DNA of 64,000 bases from Palleronia sp. LCG004 (GCF_032931615.1 NZ_CP136761.1:140106-204105); one strand, 5' to 3'; numbered from the stretch's first letter, positions 46,904 through 54,192 are shown. Made by a program: numbers and translations. The notes: generated by a model not told the origin, from the letters alone.

Positions 46904-46917
46904 CGTTACATGTAACG
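46904..46917. promoter_or_regulatory. Palindromic operator before mazE
   Basis: Perfect 14-bp palindrome CGTTACATGTAACG, ending 15 nt before the mazE ATG. Likely site of autoregulation by the antitoxin or toxin-antitoxin complex. Confidence 0.65.
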
Positions 46918-46932
46918 AGACAGGAGAGCGCC

Positions 46933-47151
46933 ATGCCGACCCCCGTTTCCCATCGTGTTCAGAAGCGCCGTGACGCCTTGCGGGCGGCCGGGTTGCGACC
47001 TGTGCAGATCTGGGTGCCTGACACCCGCCACCCCGGCTTTGCCGATGAGTGCCGCCGTCAGGCGTTGCTCATCGCGGAGTCCGACCGGGCCGACGCCGCC
47101 CTGGGCGATTTCATGGATGCTGCCTTGGTCGACGTGGACGGCTGGGAGTGA
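46933..47151 (+). CDS. mazE: MazE-type antitoxin (DUF3018-like)
   Basis: Seventy-two residues: HRVQKRRDALRAAGLRPVQIWVPDTRHPGFADECRRQALLIAESD, an N-terminal DNA-binding part followed by an acidic C-terminal tail (DRADAALGDFMDAALVDVDGWE). This antitoxin type accompanies MazF toxins. AGGAGAG precedes the ATG. The stop overlaps the GTG of mazF. It lies inside the plasmid-like segment, where it would act as an addiction module. Confidence 0.88.
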   Translation: MPTPVSHRVQKRRDALRAAGLRPVQIWVPDTRHPGFADECRRQALLIAESDRADAALGDFMDAALVDVDGWE

Positions 47152-47474
47152 AGCGGGGCGATCTGGTCACGGTCGCCCTGCAGGGCGATCACGGCAAACC
47201 GCGGCCCGCTCTGGTCATCCAGTCCGATCGCTTCCCCGACACGGCGACCACGACGGTTCTGCTGGTTACGTCCACGCTTCTGGATGCTCCCTTGGTGCGG
47301 ATGACCATCGAGCCGTCTCCGGAAAACGGACTGCGCGCGACCTCCCAGATCATGATCGATAAGACGATGACCGTCCGCACCGACAAGCTGGGGGCCGCGT
47401 TCGGCCAAGTTGGTGATACCGCGATGCTGCAAGTGAGCCGGTCCTTGGCGCTGTTCCTGGGGATTGCCGGGTAG
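47148..47474 (+). CDS. mazF: MazF-type mRNA interferase toxin
   Basis: The 108-residue MazF/PemK fold: VKRGDLVTVALQGDHGKPRPALVIQSDRF (catalytic Arg region), TTTVLLVTSTLLDAP, GLRATSQIMIDKTMTV and a final VSRSLALFLGIAG helix. Cuts RNA at short sequence sites when free of MazE. Start GTG overlaps the mazE stop (GTGA). Confidence 0.9.
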   Translation: MKRGDLVTVALQGDHGKPRPALVIQSDRFPDTATTTVLLVTSTLLDAPLVRMTIEPSPENGLRATSQIMIDKTMTVRTDKLGAAFGQVGDTAMLQVSRSLALFLGIAG

Positions 47475-47789
47475 CCGCGACCCTCTCGAAAACCCGTGCT
47501 TTTGCCAGACCCGCTTTTTAGCCCCGTAGAGGCCCATCCTCGGCTCAGGCACCCTCGGGGAGCGAGAAGGGCCGCACCCGTCTCTCAGAGGCGCTGTGCG
47601 GACCGCTGGAGGCTTTGAGGGAGGCAAGCAGAGCGTCACTCTCCGTGAGCGCATCCATCGCCCGGCACCGCTAAATTCGAATGTTCTACATTTGAATATA
47701 TCCTGCCATTGACTTCGCCCGCCATTGACTTCGCCCGCGCCACAGCCTCGGTGGAATGGATCTGCTCTAGCCACTTGCGAAGGCGACTG
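47475..47789. other. Region between mazF and DUF2442 gene
   Basis: About 315 bp. The minus-strand DUF2442 frame runs on through here and even under mazEF, but has no DUF2442 similarity left. A tandem CATTGACTTCGCCCGC (two copies near 47,706-47,740) is the only local repeat noticed. Confidence 0.4.
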
Positions 47790-48041
47790 CGTCTGGTCCC
47801 GGCGACCGGCCAGAAGCCCGGCCACGGAGATGTCCTCGTCCAGATCCTCCCAGTGCAGGCCCTTGCCGCGTCCGATCAGTTTCCACCGCGACCGCTGGCC
47901 AGGTGTGCCCTGCAGGAGGCGGGGAAACCACGCCAGAGGCACGGTCAGTTCTCGGCCATCTTCCAGCACAACCCGGAACGCGTCTTCCGCGAAGGACACG
48001 TTCACCGCCACCGGGTCGATCTCGAAGATGAGTGTTTGCAT
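47790..48041 (-). CDS. DUF2442 domain protein, 3' end uncertain
   Basis: The first about 82 residues match DUF2442: IDPVAVNVSFAEDAFRVVLEDGRELTVPLAWFPRLLQGTPGQRSRWKLIGRGKGLHWEDLDEDISVAGLLAGR. Normal proteins stop soon afterwards, but here the frame stays open for a further 240 codons, antisense to mazEF, so the natural 3' end was probably lost in a rearrangement. Such genes often pair with DUF4160 genes as toxin-antitoxin-like couples; no DUF4160 partner is seen. Coordinates mark the recognisable domain. Confidence 0.6.
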
Positions 48042-48110
48042 CTGTCTGACCTCGCACTGGATCTAACGGCCGGGCAATGCCCGACCGCCGAAACCGGCGG
48101 TTTCGTCTGA

Positions 48111-48162
48111 GTGTCGGGTGTCGAGTGTCGCGTGTCGCTTCGCTCCCCTCGACACCCGACAC
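48111..48162. repeat. 15-bp inverted repeat next to the iterons
   Basis: GTGTCGGGTGTCGAG (48111-48125) and CTCGACACCCGACAC (48148-48162), perfect over 15 bp with a 22-nt spacer itself rich in GTGTCG. It lies 20 bp from the iterons and could be part of the replication origin or terminate the DUF2442 transcript's antisense traffic. Confidence 0.7.
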
Positions 48163-48181
48163 TGACACTGTACCCCTTCGC

Positions 48182-48242
48182 GACAACATCCCGGAGGGCT
48201 GAAGACAACATCCCGGAGGGTTCGCGACAACATCCCGGAGGG
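48182..48242 (+). repeat. Three 22-bp iterons upstream of rep
   Basis: The unit GACAACATCCCGGAGGG begins at 48182, 48204 and 48226, an exact 22-bp period (two helical turns), and a degenerate GACAACAC follows at 48247. Tandem 19-22-bp repeats right before a Rep_3-type gene are the mark of an iteron-controlled plasmid origin. Confidence 0.82.
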
Positions 48243-48306
48243 GTTCGACAACACAATTGACGACAACGTCATGACAAAATAGCGTTGTCGAATGAGGGAA
48301 GTTACT

Positions 48307-48531
48307 GTGCCATCCAGCGTCGTCGCGCTTCGATCTGAACAGCCGTTAGCCCCGGCTATGGTATCAGCAGTCTGGGAAATCGCAGACGCCCTCGATGAAC
48401 AGCGCATTCCCGCCTCGGTAGCTAATGCCGTCTGGCTCAACGTGCCGACAAAACGTCTGCGCGGAGAAGGGTCGAGAGCCGACAATGTCTGGCTCCGCGA
48501 ATGTCTGGATCGCCTACGAAGCTGCCGATGA
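48307..48531 (+). pseudogene. repA: Replication initiator (Rep_3 type), N-terminal part
   Basis: Starts with GTG at 48307, preceded by GAGGGAAG. It encodes PSSVVALRSEQPLAPAMVSAVWEIADALDEQRIPASVANAVW...DNVWLRECLDRL, then leaves the Rep sequence at 48,516 and stops four codons later. It lies 65 bp after the last full iteron, as in intact replicons. The remainder of the protein is the fragment at 44,654. The rep gene is thus cut in two and unable to make a full initiator. Confidence 0.82.
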
Positions 48532-48721
48532 CCCGACTTGCGCCTGCGGACTGTAGGACTAACATCGGGTAGAGTTTGAATGGCTGAAAACCCGATGAAG
48601 TCTGCGGACCGAACCATCTGAATAACTCCCTGTGCGATAGCGCAGGGGAACAGCGTGCCGCCACTGGCGGTCGCGGTTGGCTTGCGTGTGTGGACACAAG
48701 CCATTCATTCAGAGGTTTGAA

Positions 48722-49357
48722 ATGCAGAACTACTTCGCGAGCCCTTTCCGGGGCATCGCCTTAGACAAACAGGTTACCAACCCTAACATCTTGGTCGGAC
48801 GGTTCAGCTACTACTCAGGCTAATATCACGGCCATAGCTTCGACGACTGTGCCCGCTATCTGTTGCCGGACGAGGGCGTTGACCGCCTGATAATCGGGAG
48901 CTTCTGCTCGATAGGTTCCGGCGCTGCCTTCATCATGGCTGGAAATCAGGGCCATAGATACGATTGGGTTAGCACGTTTCCATTCTACTGGATGTCCGAC
49001 GTGCGCGAATTCAAAGGCGCAGAGAACGGTTTCCGTCCAGCCGGTGACACGGTCATCGGCAATGACGTGTGGATTGGCTCCGAAGCCATCGTCATGCCGG
49101 GCGTCAAGATCGGCGATGGTGCCGTCATCGGAACGCGCGCCGTGGTGACAAGGGATGTAGAGCCCTATTCCATCGTTGGCGGGGATCCGGCTAAGGAAAT
49201 CCGGAAGCGGTTTGATGACGGTTTAGTCGATCTTCTGCTCGAACTGCGGTGGTGGGAGTGGTCAGAGGACCACCTGAATGTTGCGATGTCGCTTCTAACC
49301 AGTGGCGACATTGAAGCTCTACACGCGCATTGGAGTACCCATATCCGAGGAGGCTAA
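48722..49357 (+). pseudogene. catB: catB-type chloramphenicol acetyltransferase with premature stop
   Basis: Xenobiotic acetyltransferase of the left-handed beta-helix (hexapeptide repeat) class. The start [26 protein letters not shown]...YYSG is followed by TAA at 48,821-48,823 where a Tyr codon is expected; then the frame continues [16 protein letters not shown]...[18 protein letters not shown]...[46 protein letters not shown] to a normal end at 210 residues. Only that nonsense codon disables it. It looks like a typical integron-style catB gene, but no convincing attC or intI was seen. Confidence 0.88.
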
Positions 49358-49363
49358 ATCCAC

Positions 49364-49400
49364 GCGCGCGCCATCAACCTTATGGCTTTATGGCGCGCGC
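49364..49400 (+). terminator. Hairpin after catB
   Basis: Perfect 11-bp stem GCGCGCGCCAT / ATGGCGCGCGC with a 15-nt loop, 6 bp after the catB stop. No T-run. It could be a terminator, or a relic of a recombination site; it lacks the core boxes of attC. Confidence 0.45.
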
Positions 49401-49821
49401 AATCGTCCGCAACGGGCTCAGAGCGGACATGCGGCGGTGCGGCACTCAGAGATCACCAGTAAGGCGGCCCCACCGACGCTCCCGGCCCACTACGGACATT
49501 CACGGCCGCTCTCGATGCGGCAGCGCGCCCGCCGAACCGGCCGTTCGCCGCGGTTGCAAAGCATTACGGCAGCCGAACTCACACTTCGCGGGACGAAGCG
49601 GGCTTTCGCATGCTGAACTGAAGTCTGCACCCGACCAAGTATCCGGCGAAACGGGCGCAAGCTCAGCCCTCGACCTTGCCCCAGTGGTATACCCCGTGTA
49701 GGTATTAGTTCATGCGTATGATCGGTATCTTGGTTACGGCCCTGATTACTATGCCCCATTCCTACGTGACCGCCATTCGAGGCAGCGTAGCCGCGGACGA
49801 AATGGTCCACCGAACCGGATC
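49401..49821. other. Intergenic with degenerate repeats; possible 37-codon frame
   Basis: Holds degenerate copies of the GAATGTCCGCTT-like motif. A short plus-strand frame at 49712-49825 (MRMIGILVTALITMPHSYVTAIRG...) overlaps the cytochrome ATG as ATGA and could be a remnant of an exported protein, but it is too short to support. Confidence 0.3.
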
Positions 49822-50335
49822 ATGAGGTTCGTTGCGATTATCATCGTAGTGGCCGCGGGCCGCGGGCCTCGGCCTCGGTGCTGTGGCGAGCGGATCGGCG
49901 GGGCCGGATGCGCCTGCCTTGCACCTCGAAGTTCCTTCGATCGTGGCGGAGGGGGCGAAGATCTACGCGGCTGAATGCGCCGTATGTCATGGCGTCAATC
50001 TGGAAGGGCAGCCCAATTGGCGTGTGCGTGGACCCGATGGGCTGCTACCGGCACCGCCCCATGACGAAACGGGGCATACCTGGCACCACGACGGCGAGAC
50101 GCTGTTCAACCTGACCAAGTACGGGCTGGGCGAAATGATCGGCGATCCGGACTACGAGTCCGCCATGCCCGCCTTCGATTATGTTCTGACGGAGGCGGAG
50201 ATCGCCGCCGTCCTGAGCTACATCAAATCCACGTGGCCCTCCGACATCCGCCCGCCACGAGGCGACGGCGCGCTAACGAAGCATCTCTCGGGCCTCACCC
50301 TTGGGCCTTTTGCAGCAGGGCGATCAGTTCGTTGA
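49822..50335 (+). pseudogene. Exported cytochrome c, signal peptide frameshifted by a 7-bp duplication
   Basis: The start ATG at 49822 reads [13 protein letters not shown], a signal peptide, but CCGCGGG is present twice (49853-49866) and shifts the frame. With one copy removed the reading is ...[27 protein letters not shown], joining the cytochrome frame. The mature domain has the heme site CAVCHG (residues about 32-36 of the in-frame part), [16 protein letters not shown], and a Met ligand candidate in YESAMPAF. The tail ends [12 protein letters not shown], typical of c-type electron carriers in copper cassettes. Translation could begin at GTG 49883, but then without export signal. Confidence 0.75.
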
Positions 50336-50564
50336 ACTTCTCGCGCTGCGCGTCGGGGCCTTCCGCGATCGCCTCTTCGACGCAGTGCCTGGCGTGGTTC
50401 TCGAGGACCAGCCGCTCCACCGCCTTGAGCGCCGATCGGACCGCCGCGGTCTGAGCCAGGATGTCGACACAGTAGCGATCCTCCTCGACCATGCGCGCGA
50501 CGCCGCGCACCTGGCCTTCCAGCCGCGAGAGCCTGTCGAGCGTGCGCTGCTTGTCCTGCTTCAT
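50295..50564 (-). CDS. csoR: CsoR/RcnR-family metal-sensing repressor
   Basis: Eighty-nine residues of the all-helical DUF156 family: [57 protein letters not shown]. The Cys-His-Cys copper set of CsoR (YCVDIL, NHARHC) is present. It represses until Cu(I) binds. It is divergent from the glutaredoxin-MauE gene with a near-perfect CsoR-type palindrome between. Its 3' end overlaps the 3' end of the facing cytochrome gene. Confidence 0.9.
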   Translation of the reverse strand: MKQDKQRTLDRLSRLEGQVRGVARMVEEDRYCVDILAQTAAVRSALKAVERLVLENHARHCVEEAIAEGPDAQREKFNELIALLQKAQG

Positions 50565-50605
50565 ATCTGTCTCCTGTCTCTACCGGGCGCTGCAAGTGCG
50601 CTTGA

Positions 50606-50626
50606 ATATACCCCTATAGGGTATAT
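50606..50626. promoter_or_regulatory. CsoR-type operator in the divergent promoter
   Basis: ATATACCC-CTATA-GGGTATAT, 8-bp arms with a 5-bp spacer. G-tract palindromes flanked by AT are typical CsoR/RcnR sites. It lies between csoR (42 bp away) and the Grx-MauE gene (56 bp away), so both are probably derepressed by copper or a related signal. Confidence 0.82.
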
Positions 50627-50681
50627 ATGCGAGCCTATCCCGATTACGAACGTCCATTCGCACGGACTAGGAGGCTCTACC

Positions 50682-51509
50682 ATGAGTACGGCTGATATCG
50701 ACGGCCCCGAAGCCGCTCGCGCCGCGAGCCGCGGCATTGGCAAGACGGCTTCGCTCTATCGCATGGCCATGCCCGGCCATCTCTGTCCCTTCGGCCTGAA
50801 GTCGAAAGCGCTGCTGGAATGGAAGGGATACAGGGTCGACGACCACCTCCTGACGAGCCGCCCAGAGATCGACGCCTTTAAGGAAGCTCATGGCGTGCAG
50901 ACGACGCCGCAGGCCTGGATCGACGGCGATCGCGTTGGTGGGTTCAGCGAGTTGAAGGAGCGGTTCGGCTTCCGCGTCCTCGGCAAAGACGACACGACCT
51001 ATGCGCCGGTGATCGCCATCTTCGGCTCGATGGCACTGCTTTCCGCGGCAATCGTCGCAAACCTCTATGACGGCTTCCCGGTCCTGACGTGGCTAATGTG
51101 GTTCTTCGCCACCTCGATGGTCGCCCTCGCCGTGCAGAAGCTGCAGGATGTGGGAGGCTTCGTAAGCGGCTTCTTGGGCTATGACCTGCTGGCGCGACGC
51201 TATGTCCCCTATGGCTATGCCTATCCGTTCCTCGAACTCTATGCCGGCATCGGCATGGCCGCCCTCATCGGCACAGCCTCGCCGCTGATCTGGGCCGTGG
51301 CGCCCGTGGGCCTCTTCATCGGGACGATCGGCGCAATCAGCGTCATCAAGGCCGTCTGTATCGACAAGCGCGAGCTGAAATGCGCCTGTGTCGGGGGCGG
51401 ATCGAACGTGCCGCTGGGCTTCATCTCCCTGACCGAGAACCTTGTCATGATGGCCATGGGGATCTGGATGATCGCCAACGTCCTGACCGGCACGACGATG
51501 CCCACGTAG
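50682..51509 (+). CDS. Glutaredoxin-MauE fusion membrane protein
   Basis: The 275-residue protein has an N-terminal glutaredoxin-like domain (about 25-100; MPGHLCPFGLKSKALLEWKGY in the active-site position, TTPQAWIDGDRVGG) in which the second active-site Cys is replaced, leaving one Cys. Then come four to five membrane helices of MauE/DoxX type (FLELYAGIGMAALIG, SVIKAVCIDKRELKCACVGG with a Cys-x-Cys pair, LGFISLTENLVMMAMGIWM). GGAGGCTCTACC precedes the ATG. It is probably involved in disulfide handling or metal stress at the inner membrane; it is the first gene after the CsoR operator. Confidence 0.85.
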   Translation: MSTADIDGPEAARAASRGIGKTASLYRMAMPGHLCPFGLKSKALLEWKGYRVDDHLLTSRPEIDAFKEAHGVQTTPQAWIDGDRVGGFSELKERFGFRVLGKDDTTYAPVIAIFGSMALLSAAIVANLYDGFPVLTWLMWFFATSMVALAVQKLQDVGGFVSGFLGYDLLARRYVPYGYAYPFLELYAGIGMAALIGTASPLIWAVAPVGLFIGTIGAISVIKAVCIDKRELKCACVGGGSNVPLGFISLTENLVMMAMGIWMIANVLTGTTMPT

Positions 51510-51657
51510 ATCGGCAAGGCGACAGCGTCGCCGGACCCGGCTACTCCCCGCCCCCTAGATCCAGGACAGTAACGACAATGAAGACCGCGACGATCAGGGA
51601 CGGCACCGGGGGCTCGACCGGGTCCCGTCAGAAAGCGTATTCTGCGAAACCTTTGTC

Positions 51658-52056
51658 ATGACAATGCTGACCCGGTGCCTTTCCATCATGCTCCTCGGCG
51701 CGATGATCCTGACGGGATCGTTGGCACAGGCGCATACCGCGGTCATGGGCCACATGCTTGGCTCGCGCGTCCAGGCGTTGGATTACGGAAATCACTTGCC
51801 CGATGAAACCGACCGCACTTGCAACACCGAGCCGTGCGAGATCTGCGGTGCGGCGCTCTCCGGTGATTGCGCGGCCGCTCTCTGCCATCCCGATCTGATC
51901 GTTGGGAGCCGGGACACCCCTACAGAAGGGACAAAGGTCCTCCATCATTTGAGCTCGGCCGCCGACCGGCCGGGTATGAGCGCGGAGGTCCAGCCCCCTC
52001 CGCCCCGGCATCTTCTGCAGGAGACCCAGAGATCGTTCCCACAGGAGATAATATGA
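51658..52056 (+). CDS. Cys-rich exported protein of the metal cassette
   Basis: The 132-residue protein has a signal peptide (MTMLTRCLSIMLLGAMILTGSLAQA), a His/Met-containing start (HTAVMGHML) and a Cys cluster TCNTEPCEICGAALSGDCAAALCHPD that could bind metal. The stop overlaps the DUF305 start (ATGA), so it is coupled. The family is not recognised. Confidence 0.65.
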   Translation: MTMLTRCLSIMLLGAMILTGSLAQAHTAVMGHMLGSRVQALDYGNHLPDETDRTCNTEPCEICGAALSGDCAAALCHPDLIVGSRDTPTEGTKVLHHLSSAADRPGMSAEVQPPPPRHLLQETQRSFPQEII

Positions 52057-52532
52057 TGAAGATTCAAACGACCCTCGCCGCAAGCGCCCTGCTCGCTCTT
52101 GCCCTCGCCGCCCCAGCAATGGCGCAGAACGCGGACATGTTCGGACTGCCAGAGCAATGTTCCGACATGCCGGTATCGGAGATGAGCGGTACAGAAAGAT
52201 CGAACAACATGATGAATCATGGCTCGGATCACGACATGGGCATGAGCGCCGGCGACGATCACGGCGGCATGATGCCCGATCACGTCCGAGAGAACATGCA
52301 AAGGATGCTTCTGACGATGCCCGCCATGCGGCAGGGCATGATGCAGGAAGATCCCGATATTGCCTTTGCGTGCGGTATGATTGCACATCACCAGGCGGCC
52401 ATCGACATGGCGCAGGTGGTCCTCGACCACGGGCAGGACGCCGACATGCGTCGCCTCGCCGAAGAAATCATCGAGGTCCAGCAGACAGAAATCGAGTACA
52501 TGACCGAGTGGCTCGAAGACTCCTCGACCTGA
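52053..52532 (+). CDS. DUF305 periplasmic protein
   Basis: The 159-residue protein has a signal peptide ending APAMAQ, then a Met/His/Asp-rich stretch (MMNHGSDHDMGMSAGDDHGGMMPDH) and the DUF305 ferritin-like four-helix signature: DPDIAFACGMIAHHQAAIDMAQVVLDHGQDADMRRLAEEIIEVQQTEIEYM. DUF305 proteins accompany copper-resistance genes and probably bind copper. ACAGGAGATAAT precedes the ATG. Last gene of the cassette. Confidence 0.88.
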   Translation: MMKIQTTLAASALLALALAAPAMAQNADMFGLPEQCSDMPVSEMSGTERSNNMMNHGSDHDMGMSAGDDHGGMMPDHVRENMQRMLLTMPAMRQGMMQEDPDIAFACGMIAHHQAAIDMAQVVLDHGQDADMRRLAEEIIEVQQTEIEYMTEWLEDSST

Positions 52533-52839
52533 TCGACCTGGTCGCGCGACAGCGTCGCGCGGCCTATCGGCCCGACGGTAAAGACCGGCCCTTAGCGGCC
52601 GTTCCCGATTTTTTCGATGCTGCAGCGCAGCCGACGAACCGGTCATCTGCTACGAACTCCAAAGCATCATGACGAACGGAACAACAATATGCGGACGACG
52701 CTACCGCTTATTCCCGATTCATATCCGCGGCGTGTTGTTAGACCGTCCGCGTCGGCGAGCTCATCAACGGCTCGCCTATCGGCCAACCGTTCCGGGCGGA
52801 GTAGAAAACCGCGAGCGTACGGGATCAGGGGTGACCTCA
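52533..52839. other. Intergenic between the metal cassette and the secreted-protein block
   Basis: About 300 bp between convergent units. CGGCCCTTAGCGGCCG followed downstream by ATTTTTTCG (52,590-52,620) may be a weak terminator for the metal cassette. No gene supported. Confidence 0.4.
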
Positions 52840-53553
52840 CTACTGAATGGACACGTCGAGGTCGTAGCCCACCGTCTTGTCGGTGTCCCGGTCGTTGCCC
52901 ATAAGGTAGAGGCGGACGACGTAGGCGCCGCTCTCCGGCAAGGTGATCGTGACGCCGGAGTTCCCGGACATGGAGGAGTTGTAGATCGCCTCGCCCGTGC
53001 TGCCCGGCGGCAGGACGTTGAAGAAGATGGAGCCGTCGCCGTTCGTCCCGTCGACCTGCAGGTCGAGGTAGAGGGTCTGGCCCCGGCTGGCCGCCAGGCT
53101 GTAGTCGAAATAGTTGCCCCCGACGATCGCGCCCTCGAGCATGATGCCGTAATTCCCGGGTTCGAACTGCACCTCTGCGGCCGCGTCCGATACCGGCGGT
53201 TCGCTCGCAGGGGCGGCGGCATCGGAGGCATAGGGACTGTCGCCGCCCCGGACGAAGTCCGGCCAGCTCTGTCCGTCCGCATAGAAATCGACCATCGTGT
53301 CGCCCGTACTGTTGTAGGAACACTGAAAGTCCGAAAGCCGGTTCTCGAGATAGATTTGTCCGTTCACCGCGTGGGTGCCGTCCGTGCGCTGGCCCTCGTA
53401 CGTGGTCTCAGACCGGGCGTCGAACGCCTGGTAGAAGCCCCGGGAGGCGACCACGCAATCCTCTCTCATGTAATCGGGCGACTGCGCCGACGCCGGGATC
53501 GTCAGTGCGAGAAAGAGGGCCGCCGCCGCCGAAACATTCATTTTGCTGGTCAT
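52840..53553 (-). CDS. Secreted protein with PPC-like beta domain
   Basis: The 237-residue protein has a signal peptide (MTSKMNVSAAAALFLALTIPASAQ), a Cys-containing N-terminal part (REDCVVASRGFYQAFDAR...NRLSDFQCSYN) and a C-terminal jelly-roll domain like bacterial pre-peptidase C-terminal domains: GAIVGGNYFDYSLAASRGQTLYLDLQVDGTNGDGSIFFNVLPPG...SGAYVVRLYLMGNDRD. Domains of this sort occur in Rhodobacteraceae secreted proteins often given misleading names such as DNA breaking-rejoining protein. There is no catalytic motif. First/last gene of a five-gene minus-strand block. Confidence 0.72.
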   Translation of the reverse strand: MTSKMNVSAAAALFLALTIPASAQSPDYMREDCVVASRGFYQAFDARSETTYEGQRTDGTHAVNGQIYLENRLSDFQCSYNSTGDTMVDFYADGQSWPDFVRGGDSPYASDAAAPASEPPVSDAAAEVQFEPGNYGIMLEGAIVGGNYFDYSLAASRGQTLYLDLQVDGTNGDGSIFFNVLPPGSTGEAIYNSSMSGNSGVTITLPESGAYVVRLYLMGNDRDTDKTVGYDLDVSIQ

Positions 53554-53582
53554 GTCGCGATCCAATCTGCGGTCATGGGATA

Positions 53583-53891
53583 TCATTTCGTGGCTGCGCG
53601 CAGCCTGTCCATAGTCGCCTCGCACTCCGCCGCGCTGCCGACGATCTCGCCGTCGAGGTCGTCCGCGGTCGTGGCCATGTCCCGGGCGGCCCGGTTCAGC
53701 ACCCGGTCGATCTCCTCGGGCGTGAGCAGGCCTTCCTCCTGCGCCGCGATGACGGTCGAACAGATGCCGGCGCCGATCCCGGTGGCCGCGCCCACGCCCG
53801 CGGCCGCGCCGATCTTTAGGGCGCCGCCGAAGATCGCTCCTATGACAAGGCCGATCACCAGCCCGATTGCCCCGGTCACGAGTTTGCCCAT
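53583..53891 (-). CDS. Small glycine-zipper membrane protein
   Basis: The 102-residue protein has an N-terminal glycine zipper (GAIGLVIGLVIGAIFGGALKIGAAAGVGAATGIGAG, about residues 6-40) and a soluble helical C-terminus with EEIDRVLNRAARDMATT and a Cys near the end. AAGGAATAGATGAA precedes the ATG at 53891. Unknown function; 29 bp upstream of the PPC gene. Confidence 0.68.
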   Translation of the reverse strand: MGKLVTGAIGLVIGLVIGAIFGGALKIGAAAGVGAATGIGAGICSTVIAAQEEGLLTPEEIDRVLNRAARDMATTADDLDGEIVGSAAECEATMDRLRAATK

Positions 53892-53892
53892 T

Positions 53893-54192
53893 TCATCTAT
53901 TCCTTTCAAATGATGCCGCGCCATCGCGGCGCGCGATCCACCGGCACAGAGCCGCGAGAAGCGCGAAATTGAGAAGCGGTGCGAGCGCCGCCGCGATCGG
54001 CCAGAGCGGTTCCGGCAAGAAGTCCGCGAAAAGCACCCAAGGCAGGCCGAGGGGCATCAGGAACACAGCCGACAGCGGGTCTCGGTCGGCACCGAAAAGA
54101 CCGAACCACCCGATCGCGAACAGGATCAGTGCCAGCACATAGACCAACGCGAGAAGTCTCAGCGACCATCGGCAGGTGCGCGCAAGTCTCAT
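53893..54192 (-). CDS. Small membrane protein with three helices
   Basis: Ninety-nine residues, mostly hydrophobic (WSLRLLALVYVLALILFAIGWFGLFG; LSAVFLMPLGLPWVLFADFL; LWPIAAALAPLLNFALLAALCRWIA). A strong AGGAGGTG lies 6 nt upstream of ATG 54192, so the GTG nine bases earlier was rejected. Its stop abuts the next gene. Unknown function. Confidence 0.65.
   Translation of the reverse strand: MRLARTCRWSLRLLALVYVLALILFAIGWFGLFGADRDPLSAVFLMPLGLPWVLFADFLPEPLWPIAAALAPLLNFALLAALCRWIARRDGAASFERNR

Larger units (their letters stand above)
44654..48516. mobile_element. Circularly permuted iteron plasmid replicon (about 3.9 kb)
   Basis: The left edge carries the C-terminal part of a Rep protein and the right edge carries iterons plus the N-terminal part of the same kind of Rep, both on the plus strand. 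The N-terminal piece ends ...WLRECLDRL and the C-terminal piece begins GVKLSGEYRGDPWGAV, consecutive positions in this Rep family. A 3.86-kb circle opened between these codons gives exactly this order. Between them lie a small membrane protein, an RHH-like protein, mazEF and a DUF2442 gene, typical cargo of small plasmids. Confidence 0.75.

Noticed and set aside
47058..47789. C-terminal extension of the DUF2442 protein antisense to mazEF
   Set aside because: Not called as coding because it lacks similarity and covers a clear toxin-antitoxin pair on the other strand.
48182..48242. CRISPR array
   Set aside because: Only three copies with 5-bp gaps and a 22-bp period; this is the pattern of iterons, not repeats with unique spacers.
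49364..49400. attC site after catB
   Set aside because: The inverted repeat lacks the R' and R'' core boxes; no integrase or second cassette was found.
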